Positions 51,529 through 60,717 of a DNA stretch of 64,000 bases are shown in pieces. The notes beneath the pieces are model-generated. The model saw only the letters and a list, made by a program, of their open reading frames with translations. It made no database searches and was not told the origin of the DNA. Each line of letters starts with the position of its first letter. Positions within the stretch are counted from its first letter, which is position 1. The stretch lies in the NCBI GenBank assembly GCA_964631835.1, contig CAZWAD010000001.1, positions 1 to 64,000 on the forward strand. The letters are read 5' to 3'. Source of the DNA: Bog-950 sp964631835 (GTDB lineage: Bacteria > Bacteroidota > Bacteroidia > Chitinophagales > LD1). The position numbers were made by a program, and so were the translations under genes.

Positions 51529-51738
51529 ATGCTCCGGATATTTTTGTTGCTTCTGTTTTCTGCATCGGTAATTTTTATTGCTCCTTCATGCAACAGTAAT
51601 AAAATTGCCTGCCCCACTTATGCCGATAGTTTTCCCGACAAAAAAACAAAAAAGCAGACGAAAGCCCCTGTTCAAAAAGTAAGCAAAGCCAAAAGCGGTC
51701 TTTTACCGCCTAATGCTAAACGCAGAAAAAGCGACTAA
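51529..51738 (+). CDS. Small Lys-rich lipoprotein
   Basis: 69 residues. Lipoprotein signal (LLLFSASVIFIAPSC) with Cys at about 21, then a short unstructured chain rich in Lys ('DKKTKKQTKAPVQKVSKAKSG'). No family recognised. Such short basic lipoproteins are common in Bacteroidota. Overlaps the recG stop by 4 nt. Confidence 0.65.
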   Translation: MLRIFLLLLFSASVIFIAPSCNSNKIACPTYADSFPDKKTKKQTKAPVQKVSKAKSGLLPPNAKRRKSD

Positions 51739-53837
51739 CTAATTTTCCCCCAGATTTTTTCTTTCGATTCTTCCTGTAGAAATTTTAGCAAAGGTTGATG
51801 TTCGGGTTTTGAAAGCGTGGGGTCGTTTTCAATCAGGTGTTGAGCAGTAGTTCGCGCAACTTCGAGGATGTTAGCGTCCTGTACTAAGTCTGCTAAGCGA
51901 AGATTTATCACACCGCTTTGCCGGGTTCCCTGCATATCGCCCGGTCCGCGCAACTTCAAATCCTGCTCGGCAATTACGAAACCATCGTTGGTCTGACACA
52001 TGGCCGATATGCGCTGTTTGCTTTCGTTAGAAAGTTTGTGCCCCGTCATCAAAATACAGAACGCTTGCTCTGCTCCTCTACCAACCCTGCCGCGCAACTG
52101 GTGAAGTTGCGACAAGCCAAAGCGCTCGGCATTTTCAATAATCATCACGTTGGCGTTGGGAATATTTACGCCCACTTCAATTACTGTCGTAGCAATCATG
52201 ATTTGGGTTTCGCCTTTTATAAACCGCTGCATTTCAAAATCTTTGTCAGCGCTTTTCATCCGCCCGTGAACAATGCTGATTTGATATTCGGGTTTGGGGA
52301 AAGCGCGCGACAGACTTTCGTAGCCGTCCATCACATGTTTTAAGTCAAGCGCTTCGCTTTCTTCAATGAGCGGATATACCACGTAAATTTGTCGACCCTT
52401 TTTAATTTCTTCTTTCATGAAGCCAAATACCCGCAACCGGTCAGCATCGGTGCGATGAACGGTACGGATGGGTTTGCGGCCCGGTGGCAGCTCATCAATT
52501 ACGCTTACATCCAAATCACCATAAATAGTCATGGCGAGGGTGCGCGGGATGGGCGTTGCAGTCATCACTAAAATATGCGGAGGTTTTTCATTTTTAGTCC
52601 ACAGCGCAGCGCGTTGTTCCACACCAAACCGATGTTGCTCGTCAATAACCACCAAGCCCAGATTTTTGAATACAACAGTTTCTTCAATCAGAGCATGAGT
52701 GCCAATGAGGATGTGAATTTTCCCTTCTGCAAGATTTTCCAAGTTAATTTTCCGTGTTTTACCTTTTACATTACCGGTGAGTAAGGCAACTTCAAGGTTC
52801 ATGCCCCGCAGCATTTCCAAAACGCTCTCGAAATGCTGGTTGGCGAGGATTTCGGTGGGTACCATGATGCATGCCTGAAAACCGTTGTCAATGGCTATTA
52901 ACATGGTAAGTACAGCTACAACTGTTTTTCCACTACCTACATCGCCTTGCAACAGCCGGTTCATTTGCCTGCCGGTGAGTGTATCGTGGCGGATTTCTTT
53001 CAGCACCCGCTTTTGCGCACCGGTGAGCTCGAATTTCAGTTGCCGCTTGTAAAATCTGTCGAAGTGATTATCAATTTTTTCAAACACAAATCCTTTCGAA
53101 ATTTCGTTTCGTTTCGATTTTACTTTAAGCAGTTGAAGCTGAATAAGAAACAGCTCTTCAAACTTGAGTCTTCGTATTGCTTCGTGAAGCAGCGCATCTG
53201 TTTTCGGGTAATGGATATTGCTCAGGGCATTGTAACGCGAAGCGAGCCGGTACTTCCGCAAAATTTCCTTGGGCAGAAACTCAGGAACATCCCTTTCTTT
53301 CAGTTGTGTGATAAGCTCATGAGTAAGGCGGGCAATACCACGGGAATCGAGAAATTTTTTCTTTGCTTTTTCAGTGGAGGAATAAACCGGCTGCATGCCC
53401 TTGCCGCTGTTCTTTATCTCATCGGTATATAACTCCACCTCAGGGTGTGGAATGTTGAACTCCTTGTTAAAAATGTTGGGCTTACCGAAAATGAGATACT
53501 CGGTATTAACTTTCAGTGATTTCAAAATCCAGTCGGCCCCCTGAAACCAGATTAAATCCACCTCACCTGTTTCATCGCGAAAGGTGGCGAAGAGTTTACG
53601 GTGATGGCGGTCACCGGTCAGGCGGAAGCCGGCAATTTTTCCTTTAAGCTGAATGTACTGCGTAAGCGGAGTAAGGTCTTTTATCTGATGAATCACGCTG
53701 CGGTCTACATACCGGAAGGGGTAATTCCGTAGTAAATCGCCAAAGACGCTAATTTTCATTTCCCTTTTCAGCACATCGCCCTTTTGAGGGCCTACGCCCT
53801 TAAGATATTCGATGGGAGATTGAAGGAAAGAGGACAT
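51735..53837 (-). CDS. recG: ATP-dependent DNA helicase RecG
   Basis: 700 residues. N-terminal wedge/OB domain ('LKGVGPQKGDVLKREM', 'LKGKIAGFRLTGDRHHRKLFATFRDETGEV'), then SF2 helicase motifs: I 'LLQGDVGSGKTVVA', II 'VIDEQHRFG' (DEQH), III 'MTATPIPRTLA', V/VI 'ATTVIEVGVNIPNANVM' and 'QLRGRVGRG'. Remodels stalled forks and branched DNA. Upstream lies an 8-bp minisatellite (53841-53880). Confidence 0.96.
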   Translation of the reverse strand: MSSFLQSPIEYLKGVGPQKGDVLKREMKISVFGDLLRNYPFRYVDRSVIHQIKDLTPLTQYIQLKGKIAGFRLTGDRHHRKLFATFRDETGEVDLIWFQGADWILKSLKVNTEYLIFGKPNIFNKEFNIPHPEVELYTDEIKNSGKGMQPVYSSTEKAKKKFLDSRGIARLTHELITQLKERDVPEFLPKEILRKYRLASRYNALSNIHYPKTDALLHEAIRRLKFEELFLIQLQLLKVKSKRNEISKGFVFEKIDNHFDRFYKRQLKFELTGAQKRVLKEIRHDTLTGRQMNRLLQGDVGSGKTVVAVLTMLIAIDNGFQACIMVPTEILANQHFESVLEMLRGMNLEVALLTGNVKGKTRKINLENLAEGKIHILIGTHALIEETVVFKNLGLVVIDEQHRFGVEQRAALWTKNEKPPHILVMTATPIPRTLAMTIYGDLDVSVIDELPPGRKPIRTVHRTDADRLRVFGFMKEEIKKGRQIYVVYPLIEESEALDLKHVMDGYESLSRAFPKPEYQISIVHGRMKSADKDFEMQRFIKGETQIMIATTVIEVGVNIPNANVMIIENAERFGLSQLHQLRGRVGRGAEQAFCILMTGHKLSNESKQRISAMCQTNDGFVIAEQDLKLRGPGDMQGTRQSGVINLRLADLVQDANILEVARTTAQHLIENDPTLSKPEHQPLLKFLQEESKEKIWGKIS

Positions 53838-53840
53838 TGG

Positions 53841-53880
53841 GGGATTAGGAAATTAGAACATTAGAAAACCGGGCATTAAG
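53841..53880. repeat. 8-bp minisatellite (gggattag/gaaattag family)
   Basis: gggattag, gaaattag, aacattag, then two weaker units. Confidence 0.65.
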
Positions 53881-53927
53881 CTTACAGAGACGAATTTAGA
53901 ATTGCGCGGGTTATTTTTATTACAACA

Positions 53928-53935
53928 TATATTTG
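53928..53935 (+). promoter_or_regulatory. tRNA-Thr promoter box TATATTTG
   Basis: Exact TAnnTTTG match ending 10 nt before the tRNA; a TTG lies 23 bp upstream at 53902-53904. Confidence 0.6.
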
Positions 53936-53945
53936 TTTCAAAGTT

Positions 53946-54018
53946 GCCGATGTAGCTCAGTTGGTAGAGTAGCGCATTCGTAATGTGTTGGTCGTGGGTT
54001 CGAGTCCCACCATCGGCT
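53946..54018 (+). tRNA. tRNA-Thr (anticodon CGT)
   Basis: Full cloverleaf: acceptor GCCGATG/CATCGGC, D arm GCTC/GAGT, anticodon arm GCGCA/TGTGT with loop TTCGTAA (anticodon CGT at 53979-53981), T arm GTGGG/CCCAC with TTCGAGT. The discriminator is T. A complete CCA is not encoded. Confidence 0.95.
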
Positions 54019-54078
54019 CAAAGAAGTGAAATGTTATGTATTTCCGTTCCTGCGGGTTCTCTTTCTTCTTGCCATAGA

Positions 54079-54615
54079 TCACTGAAGGGGAATCTTTGCG
54101 GACTTAAAAAAATCATCTACAGCCTGTATAGCATTTTGCGTACGCCTATTACCCGTTCCTTGGATGATTCGGTACTGGATTCCGCTGTAATCTAATTCAT
54201 CTTGGAACTGCCTGAACAGCTCTTCACGGTCATGCGGGTTTTTCCTCAGTTCATCTTCCACCCATTTTACATCAATACCGCACAGCAGGTGGAAGTTGCT
54301 CTTACGCTTCGTAATCTCCACAGAAAGCCAGTCGGGCACATACCATTTGTAGTATTGAAGCCAAATTTTGATGTTGATTAAACAATTATCACTGAAAAGA
54401 ACCCGATGGCCAAAGCGCAGCATATTGTTTTCTGCTTCAATAATGGCGCGTGCTATATGCACAACATCCGAATGATTGTATTTCCGGTTGAGCCGCTCCA
54501 CATACTGCCGTGAATAATCAGGAACGAAAACAGTTTTGTAATGCGCAGCAAGTTTTTGCGCCAGTTCTGTTTTGCCGGTTGACTCGGTGCCTGTGATAGT
54601 GATTAACTGAATCAT
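54079..54615 (-). CDS. NadR-like nicotinamide riboside kinase
   Basis: 178 residues. P-loop 'ITGTESTGKTELAQKLAAHY', then 'VFVPDYSRQYVERL' and 'VLFSDNCLINIKIWLQYYKW', the NadR C-terminal kinase pattern. Phosphorylates nicotinamide riboside to NMN. Start chosen so that it overlaps the pnuC stop as ATGA; an upstream frame would add 15 residues inside pnuC. Pairing with PnuC strongly supports a salvage role. Confidence 0.87.
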   Translation of the reverse strand: MIQLITITGTESTGKTELAQKLAAHYKTVFVPDYSRQYVERLNRKYNHSDVVHIARAIIEAENNMLRFGHRVLFSDNCLINIKIWLQYYKWYVPDWLSVEITKRKSNFHLLCGIDVKWVEDELRKNPHDREELFRQFQDELDYSGIQYRIIQGTGNRRTQNAIQAVDDFFKSAKIPLQ

Positions 54616-55205
54616 ACACTTGGTGTTATTGAGCCTTTTTGTGAAATACTTTTCTTCCACTCAAAATATCCGTAAACCGCCATCACGGTAAGAAATAAGT
54701 AAAAGCCGGAAGTAACGTAAGCATTTTTGAGAAAATATTGAACGATTAAAACCAAATCAATGGCCACCCACATTTGCCAGCTCTGCAGAATTTTTTTTGC
54801 TGTAAGATACGTGGCGATAAAACTAAAAACAGCAGTAGCTGAATCAATATACGGATTGGCATTACCTGCTTTTGAAAATGTATAACCCAGCAACGGCACA
54901 AGTGCCAAACCTAAAATGATAAGAGGTAAAAGCTGCCTGAAGGAATGCGTGCTGATTGGAAGCTTTGAGGCTTCGTCTCCATTTGTTTGTATCGAAGCGC
55001 TTGTCCACAAGTACCAGCCGTAAACACCGGCCGCTACATAGTAAGTTTGAAGAATGGCATCAAGAAAATATTTTAACTGAATATCGAAAATGATATAAAG
55101 GAAAGCGCTAATAATGCCCGCTATCCAGCACCAGGGGTTGCTTTTCACTGCAAGAATCACATACAGAACTCCAAAAACCGCGGCCGCAATTTCAATGGGG
55201 TTCAT
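54612..55205 (-). CDS. pnuC: Nicotinamide riboside transporter PnuC
   Basis: 197 residues, about seven membrane segments. 'AVKSNPWCWIAGIISAFLYIIFDIQLKYFLDAILQTYYVAAGVYGWYLW' carries the family Trp/Gln/Tyr substrate motif. Facilitates uptake of nicotinamide riboside, trapped by the kinase encoded next. Starts in ATGA overlap with the LD-carboxypeptidase stop. Confidence 0.92.
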   Translation of the reverse strand: MNPIEIAAAVFGVLYVILAVKSNPWCWIAGIISAFLYIIFDIQLKYFLDAILQTYYVAAGVYGWYLWTSASIQTNGDEASKLPISTHSFRQLLPLIILGLALVPLLGYTFSKAGNANPYIDSATAVFSFIATYLTAKKILQSWQMWVAIDLVLIVQYFLKNAYVTSGFYLFLTVMAVYGYFEWKKSISQKGSITPSV

Positions 55206-56098
55206 TTTAGCGTAACCTCTTTATCCGAAACTTTAAGGTTATAAGTTTTGCCTATCACCAGAGCACGGTTGTCAGCGATATGCCCAGCGGGGAAACTGAA
55301 ACAAACCGGATAGCTGAATTCGCTTACATGCTCGGCAACAATCTCGTAAGCCGTCTTTCCAAAAGGAATTTGATTATCGTGCATATCGGTAAAGCTCCCA
55401 ACAATCAAACCCGCAAGCCCCTGCAGTTTCCCCGAGCGCTTCAGATTCATCATCATGCGGTCAACATGGTAAAGGTATTCGTCCAGGTCTTCGAGAAAAA
55501 GAATCTTGCGGTCGGTGTTTATTCCACTCTTGGTTCCGGTAATGGAATAGAGAATTGAAAGGTTACCACCGATTAAAATTCCTTCGGCTTCGCCCGTTCG
55601 GTTCATCTCATGAACCGGAACAACATACTCATTCTTTTCCCCGAACAGTTCTTTGCGAATAGATTCTAATGCTTGGGGAGTACTTTTTTCAAACTGAATG
55701 GGCATTTGCGCATGAAGGCACTGAATGCCGATGTTGTTCGAAATATTGGTTTGTAGAAAAGTAAGATCGCTGAAACCAACAAGCCATTTCGGTGTTTTGA
55801 GAAACTCATCGAAGATAACATCATCCATAATGCGCACTGTTCCGTAACCACCGCGGGCACAAATAATGGCTTTAATGTTCCGGTTGTCAATCGCATTCTG
55901 AAAGTCTTTCAAGCGCTCTTCATCTGTTCCTGCAAACTGGTTGTGTTCTTTGCCAATGGTGTCGCCAATTACCACATTCAATCCCCATGACTCGTAAGTT
56001 TTTACAGCGGAATCAACTTCCTGTTGCGAAATCTTTTTGGCTGTGCTCAGAAAATAAACGCTGTCACCTTTCTTTAGTGACGGTGGTCGCAATAGCAT
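55202..56098 (-). CDS. LD-carboxypeptidase (S66 family)
   Basis: 298 residues. Nucleophile Ser in 'LVGFSDLTFLQTNI', with 'ARGGYGTVRIMDDVIFDEF' before it, Glu in 'ILFLEDLDEYLYHVDRMM' and His in 'FPAGHIADNRALVIG'. Cleaves the terminal D-Ala of tetrapeptides in cytoplasmic murein recycling, the same pathway as AnmK. First gene of the pnuC operon. Confidence 0.9.
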   Translation of the reverse strand: MLLRPPSLKKGDSVYFLSTAKKISQQEVDSAVKTYESWGLNVVIGDTIGKEHNQFAGTDEERLKDFQNAIDNRNIKAIICARGGYGTVRIMDDVIFDEFLKTPKWLVGFSDLTFLQTNISNNIGIQCLHAQMPIQFEKSTPQALESIRKELFGEKNEYVVPVHEMNRTGEAEGILIGGNLSILYSITGTKSGINTDRKILFLEDLDEYLYHVDRMMMNLKRSGKLQGLAGLIVGSFTDMHDNQIPFGKTAYEIVAEHVSEFSYPVCFSFPAGHIADNRALVIGKTYNLKVSDKEVTLK

Positions 56099-56112
56099 GG
56101 GACGAAAATAAA

Positions 56113-56136
56113 ACTCTCTGTGTCTTTGCCTCTTTG
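56113..56136. repeat. 8-bp minisatellite upstream of metG
   Basis: actctctg, tgtctttg, cctctttg. Confidence 0.55.
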
Positions 56137-56161
56137 TGCTAAATTTTCAACTTCGCCCATC

Positions 56162-58201
56162 GTGAAAAACTGGAAAAGATATACCGTGACAGCTGCACTT
56201 CCCTATGCCAACGGGCCGGTTCATATCGGGCACCTGGCTGGTTGCTATTTGCCGGCTGATATATATGTGCGTTACCTGCGAGCTAACAAACGCGATGCGA
56301 TTTTCATCTGCGGCAGCGATGAGCATGGAGTGCCTATTACTATTAAAGCACGTAAAGAAGGAATTAGTCCGCAACAAGTGGTTGATAAATACCACAGCAT
56401 GATGAAAAAATCGTTTGAAGAGTTTGGAGTTTCATTCAATATCTATTCGCGAACCACAAATAAAATTCATCATGAAACAGCTTCTGCTTTTTTCAAAAAG
56501 CTTTATACCCAGGGCTCATTCACCGAACAGGAGACCGACCAGTATTATGACGAAGAGGTAAAACAGTTTCTGGCTGACAGGTATATAGTTGGAACGTGTC
56601 CGAAATGCGGAAACAAAAACGCTTATGGCGACCAGTGCGAAAACTGCGGCAGTTCACTTTCACCAACCGAGTTGATTAATCCTCATTCAACTCTTTCGGG
56701 GTCCAAACCGGTCTTGAGGAAAACAAAGAACTGGTTTCTGCCGCTTGATAAATTACAGCCTCGAGTTGAAAAGTATTTAGATGAGCACAAAGACTGGAAA
56801 ATAAATGTTTACGGTCAGTGCAAAAGCTGGCTGGAATCGGGCGATGGTTTGCAGCCCCGCTCCATGACCCGCGATTTAGATTGGGGAATTCCTGTGCCGC
56901 TCAAAGGCGCTGAAGGAAAAGTTTTGTATGTGTGGTTCGATGCACCCATCGGTTATATTTCTGCAACAAAAGAATTACTATCCGACAATTGGGAAACTTA
57001 TTGGAAAGATAAAGACACGCGACTGATTCATTTCATTGGAAAAGACAACATTGTCTTTCACTGCATCATTTTTCCTGCCATGTTGTTTGAGCATGGAGAA
57101 TTTATTGTGGCTGATAATGTTCCAGCCAATGAGTTCCTGAACTTGGAAGGCGATAAACTGTCCACTTCGCGAAACTGGGCGGTCTGGCTGCATGAGTACT
57201 TGGAAGAATTTAAGGGCAGACAGGATGAGTTGCGTTACGTACTTTGCTCTATAGCACCTGAAACAAAAGATTCTGAATTTCTATGGAAAGATTACCAAAC
57301 ACGAGTGAACAGCGAGTTGGTTGGAATCTTCGGCAACCTTGTAAACCGGATTTTGGTTCTTACTGAAAAGTATTTTGAAGGCAAAGTACCTGCATCCGAT
57401 GAATGTTCCGACCTGAAAACTTTCATTACGGAGCAGCGCGAAAAAATTTCTGAAGCAATTGAAAACTTCAGATTCCGCGATGCATTGGCTGAGGTAATAA
57501 ATGTTGCAAGACATGGAAATAAACTGCTTACTGAAAACGAACCCTGGAAAACTTTTAAAGAAAACCCCGTACAGACCGGAATTGATCTTTATGATGGGTT
57601 GCAGATTGTAGCCAACCTGGCTATTCTCTGCGAACCATTTTTACCTTTCACCTCAAGGAAACTTTATGAAATGCTGAATTTGAAAGCAGAAGATTTTTCG
57701 TGGAAAGATGCCGGAAGGCAGGATTTATTGAAATCGGGACACCAACTTGGCAAAGTACAACTGCTTTATCAGAAGGTGGAGGATGATGTGATTGAAAAGC
57801 AAATTGAAAAACTGAAAAAGACCACAGAAAATACAAAATCAGCTATGGAACAATCTGCCATTCAAAATCCGAAACCGGAAATTACCTATGATGATTTCTC
57901 AAAAATTGACTTGCGTGTAGGGACTATACTTACTGCTGAAAAAGTAGAGAAAGCAGATAAACTTCTGAAACTAACAATTGACCTTGGGTTTGAAACAAGA
58001 ACAGTAGTTTCAGGCATTGCAGAGTTTTTTAAGCCGGAAGAAATTATAGGCTTGCAGGTTTCGGTTGTTGCGAATCTTGCCCCGAGAAAACTGAGAGGAA
58101 TTGAATCAAAAGGTATGATTTTGATGGCAGAGGATAAAGACGGAAACCTTCATTTCGTATCGCCAAAAGATTTAACCCCCAACGGTAGTATCATTAAATA
58201 A
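56162..58201 (+). CDS. metG: Methionyl-tRNA synthetase
   Basis: 679 residues. HIGH motif in 'YANGPVHIGHLAG', zinc knuckles 'CPKCGNKNAYGDQCENCG', KMSKS present as 'KLSTS', and a C-terminal EMAPII-like tRNA-binding domain ('KIDLRVGTILTAEKVEKADKLLKL'...'RKLRGIESKGMIL'). Start is GTG 56162, giving the usual 'KNWKRYTVTAALPYANGP' opening; earlier codons come from a minisatellite. The linker before the tRNA-binding domain has 'IQNPKPE', again from a heptamer-like stretch (57861-57881). Confidence 0.95.
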   Translation: MKNWKRYTVTAALPYANGPVHIGHLAGCYLPADIYVRYLRANKRDAIFICGSDEHGVPITIKARKEGISPQQVVDKYHSMMKKSFEEFGVSFNIYSRTTNKIHHETASAFFKKLYTQGSFTEQETDQYYDEEVKQFLADRYIVGTCPKCGNKNAYGDQCENCGSSLSPTELINPHSTLSGSKPVLRKTKNWFLPLDKLQPRVEKYLDEHKDWKINVYGQCKSWLESGDGLQPRSMTRDLDWGIPVPLKGAEGKVLYVWFDAPIGYISATKELLSDNWETYWKDKDTRLIHFIGKDNIVFHCIIFPAMLFEHGEFIVADNVPANEFLNLEGDKLSTSRNWAVWLHEYLEEFKGRQDELRYVLCSIAPETKDSEFLWKDYQTRVNSELVGIFGNLVNRILVLTEKYFEGKVPASDECSDLKTFITEQREKISEAIENFRFRDALAEVINVARHGNKLLTENEPWKTFKENPVQTGIDLYDGLQIVANLAILCEPFLPFTSRKLYEMLNLKAEDFSWKDAGRQDLLKSGHQLGKVQLLYQKVEDDVIEKQIEKLKKTTENTKSAMEQSAIQNPKPEITYDDFSKIDLRVGTILTAEKVEKADKLLKLTIDLGFETRTVVSGIAEFFKPEEIIGLQVSVVANLAPRKLRGIESKGMILMAEDKDGNLHFVSPKDLTPNGSIIK

Positions 58202-58243
58202 AAATTTTACTTTCGGTAACTCTTTCTTAACCAAAACTTCTTT

Positions 58244-59440
58244 ATGAAAAAGAAAATTTACGCGATTGCTCTTCTCAGTTTTGTTGTAACTCAATTAAAC
58301 GCTCAGTGCGGGCAGCGATATAAAGACTTGATTTTTCCTACCGTATCAAAAACAACGGTTGTTTATAATGTTCACCCTTTCCCGCGCAACGAAATGGACA
58401 TTTATCAGCCTGTCGGGGATACGGAAACTGAGAGACCTCTGATTATATTGGCGCATGGCGGCAGTTTTACTTCGGGAAGTAAAACAGATGATATTGTTAT
58501 TCCTGAGTTGTGTACCAGCTTTGCCAAAAGAGGATATGTAGCTGCGGCAATTAACTACAGGTTGGCTCAATTCTTTTGGGATATGCTTGATTCAACAAAA
58601 GCCATTGAGGTAGTTTTGAAAGCTATTAGTGATGGGAAGGCTGCAGTTCGCTATTTCAGGCAAGATGCTTACACCACCAACACTTACCGTATTGATACCA
58701 ACCACATTTTTGTAGGTGGTAATTCTGCCGGTGCTGTATTGTTTATGCACTATATCTATTTAGATAGTTTGGGCGAAGCCCCTGCTAACCTCCGCAACAT
58801 TATTAATAATAACGGAGGGTTTGAGGGTAACAGTGGCAATCCCGGCTACTCTTCAGAAGTACACGCGCTTGTTAACCTTGCCGGTGGTTTGAATGTTCCG
58901 GAATTTGTAGGTCCTAACAGCAAGCCTTCAGTAAATTTTCATGGCGACCAGGATAATGTAGTTCCTTATGGATGCGCCTATGCACAAGGTGGTGCAACAC
59001 CCGTAAGGCTATGTGGGTTAGGTGCGGTAGAACCTTTGTATCAGCAGCACAGCGTTAATCATGTTAGTGTTGTTTTCCCTGGTGATGGACACACACCCTG
59101 GCTTGGCAACGCAGCAAAAATGACTCGTGTGGATACTGTTACAGCCAACTTCCTTTACAGTTTGCTCTGCACCTCTACTGCTGTAACTGATGTATCTGCA
59201 AATGCAGGAGTAAATGTTTTTCCGAATCCCTCAAATGATAAAATAAATGTTTCGTTTACGGATGCAGGTAAGTTTACCCATCTTACTCTTTCCGATTATA
59301 CCGGTCGGGTTGTATTCCATTCACCTGTTTCCGGAAACAATGTTACCATTGCTAAAGGCGATTTGGCGGAAGGCATTTACTTGCTTGAAATTCAGACAAG
59401 CGATAACGAGATAATTTCCCGAAAAGTAATTTTCGAATAG
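58244..59440 (+). CDS. T9SS-secreted carboxylesterase-like alpha/beta hydrolase
   Basis: 398 residues, signal peptide ending LNAQ. Oxyanion loop 'ILAHGGSFTSG', nucleophile 'IFVGGNSAGAVLFMH', Asp in 'NFHGDQDNVVPYG', His in 'GDGHTPWLG'; all three catalytic positions are in order. The C-terminal 75 residues are a T9SS type A domain ('NVFPNPSNDKINVSF...LAEGIYLLEIQT'). Paralogue of 50122-51390 with a better kept H-G-G loop. Confidence 0.86.
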   Translation: MKKKIYAIALLSFVVTQLNAQCGQRYKDLIFPTVSKTTVVYNVHPFPRNEMDIYQPVGDTETERPLIILAHGGSFTSGSKTDDIVIPELCTSFAKRGYVAAAINYRLAQFFWDMLDSTKAIEVVLKAISDGKAAVRYFRQDAYTTNTYRIDTNHIFVGGNSAGAVLFMHYIYLDSLGEAPANLRNIINNNGGFEGNSGNPGYSSEVHALVNLAGGLNVPEFVGPNSKPSVNFHGDQDNVVPYGCAYAQGGATPVRLCGLGAVEPLYQQHSVNHVSVVFPGDGHTPWLGNAAKMTRVDTVTANFLYSLLCTSTAVTDVSANAGVNVFPNPSNDKINVSFTDAGKFTHLTLSDYTGRVVFHSPVSGNNVTIAKGDLAEGIYLLEIQTSDNEIISRKVIFE

Positions 59441-59444
59441 GCAT

Positions 59445-59475
59445 AAAAAATCCCCCGAGTACTCGGGGGATTTTT
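59445..59475. terminator. Bidirectional Rho-independent terminator
   Basis: Perfect stem TCCCCCGAGT/ACTCGGGGGA with A run on the left and T run on the right; serves both converging genes. Confidence 0.93.
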
Positions 59476-59491
59476 CTTTTATATCCTTTCT

Positions 59492-60529
59492 CTACTTTTT
59501 CTTTTTCTCTTTCTTCTTTCCCAATATTTCTTTGCTCAGGAAAAATGTAACTCCTACATTAAAACCGATGTTGCTGAACGGTCCGGTGGGACGAATATCA
59601 TCCTTGGGTTTATTCTTGTCATAATTCGCATTGTAATCCTCATGATTGGAAGTGTAGTCGAGTTTATCGTGAAAAACAAACTCGGAGCGGTATTTTCCAC
59701 GCGCATCAACTTTATCAACTCCGTCCGCTTCCCATTTTGTAATTTTTGATGACTTCGCTCTTGTTTGCAGGTACTGCCCGTTTACTTCGGCAAAAACATT
59801 TATAAGAGGAACAGGACGATAGGCTACTCCGATAGATCCGTTTACACCGAGCGAAACTGTTCCATGTGTTTCTAACTCTACTTCAGTTCGATTGCCAAGG
59901 TAGTATGGGGCTGCGCTCAGCACATTTACAATGCTAGGTGCTTCAGTAAAAACTTCATCCTGAACATGGATATTAATTTTGTGTTTCAACCCGCCAAAAA
60001 CAGGCATTGAAATTCCCAATCTTCCATAAGGGTAAACTTTCCATCCGGGCTTTGCTCCCTGAATAATTACCGAAGGCATCAGGGAAAGCGAGAACGCTCT
60101 TGTCTGCATACCTGCCTGTATAAAGTATGGAGAGGTTGCAAAGAAACCAGGCGAAGGCTGATAAATCAATTGATAAGTTTGATTGCATGAAATCAAGGCG
60201 CTTCTCAAATAAGTAACGCCCAGTTCAACTCCGATGTATGGATTAATGCTGTAGCCAAAAGCAAAAGTAAAGTTCATTCCTCTGCCATACGAATCACGCA
60301 CGGGACTGTACGACTTCATGGAGTCGTTCAGATAACTAAGGTTTGCCATGGGAACCAGAGCGTCTTTTTCAGGAGTAAGCGGGTCAATTTTCGGACCCAT
60401 GATTTGTTCGGTTCGTATGAAACCCGGCCATGCATAGCCTCCGGAAACTCTTAGTGTAAAATGCTGCGCAGTTAGTGATTGAAAAGCCGTTGCCGCTAAA
60501 AAAAACAAAATGGATAGTCGCTTCTTCAT
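59492..60529 (-). CDS. Outer-membrane beta-barrel protein
   Basis: 345 residues, signal peptide ending LTAQ. Alternating strands with Gly/aromatic girdles ('LRVSGGYAWPGFIR', 'NFTFAFGYSINPYIGVELGVTYL', 'SNIGFNVGVTFFLS'), typical of an 8- to 12-strand barrel. It ends with a basic cytoplasm-unlike tail 'ILGKKKEKKKK', odd for a barrel whose last strand should close the chain. Start at Met 60529 gives a clean signal. Confidence 0.75.
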   Translation of the reverse strand: MKKRLSILFFLAATAFQSLTAQHFTLRVSGGYAWPGFIRTEQIMGPKIDPLTPEKDALVPMANLSYLNDSMKSYSPVRDSYGRGMNFTFAFGYSINPYIGVELGVTYLRSALISCNQTYQLIYQPSPGFFATSPYFIQAGMQTRAFSLSLMPSVIIQGAKPGWKVYPYGRLGISMPVFGGLKHKINIHVQDEVFTEAPSIVNVLSAAPYYLGNRTEVELETHGTVSLGVNGSIGVAYRPVPLINVFAEVNGQYLQTRAKSSKITKWEADGVDKVDARGKYRSEFVFHDKLDYTSNHEDYNANYDKNKPKDDIRPTGPFSNIGFNVGVTFFLSKEILGKKKEKKKK

Positions 60530-60631
60530 GTTGCTTGGTTTAAGAAATACAACAATACTAAAAGAAATTATGAAGCTCACTGCGGGTTACATTCGAAACG
60601 GGAATTTTTATTTTCGTTGCCTTTTATAGCT

Positions 60632-60703
60632 GGTCCCGTAGTTCAATGGATAGAATAGAAGTTTCCTAAACTTTTGATACAGGTTCGATTCCTGTCGGGA
60701 CTA
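60632..60703 (+). tRNA. tRNA-Arg (anticodon CCT)
   Basis: Acceptor GGTCCCG/CGGGACT (first pair G-T), D arm GTTC/GAAT, anticodon arm GAAGT/ACTTT with loop TTCCTAA (anticodon CCT), T arm ACAGG/CCTGT with TTCGATT. Discriminator A; CCA not fully encoded. Confidence 0.92.
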
Positions 60704-60717
60704 CAAAAACTATACGC

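Noticed and set aside
54612..55205. Thiamine transporter PnuT
   Set aside because: The coupled kinase is NadR-like, not thiamine pyrophosphokinase, and no thiamine riboswitch is visible.
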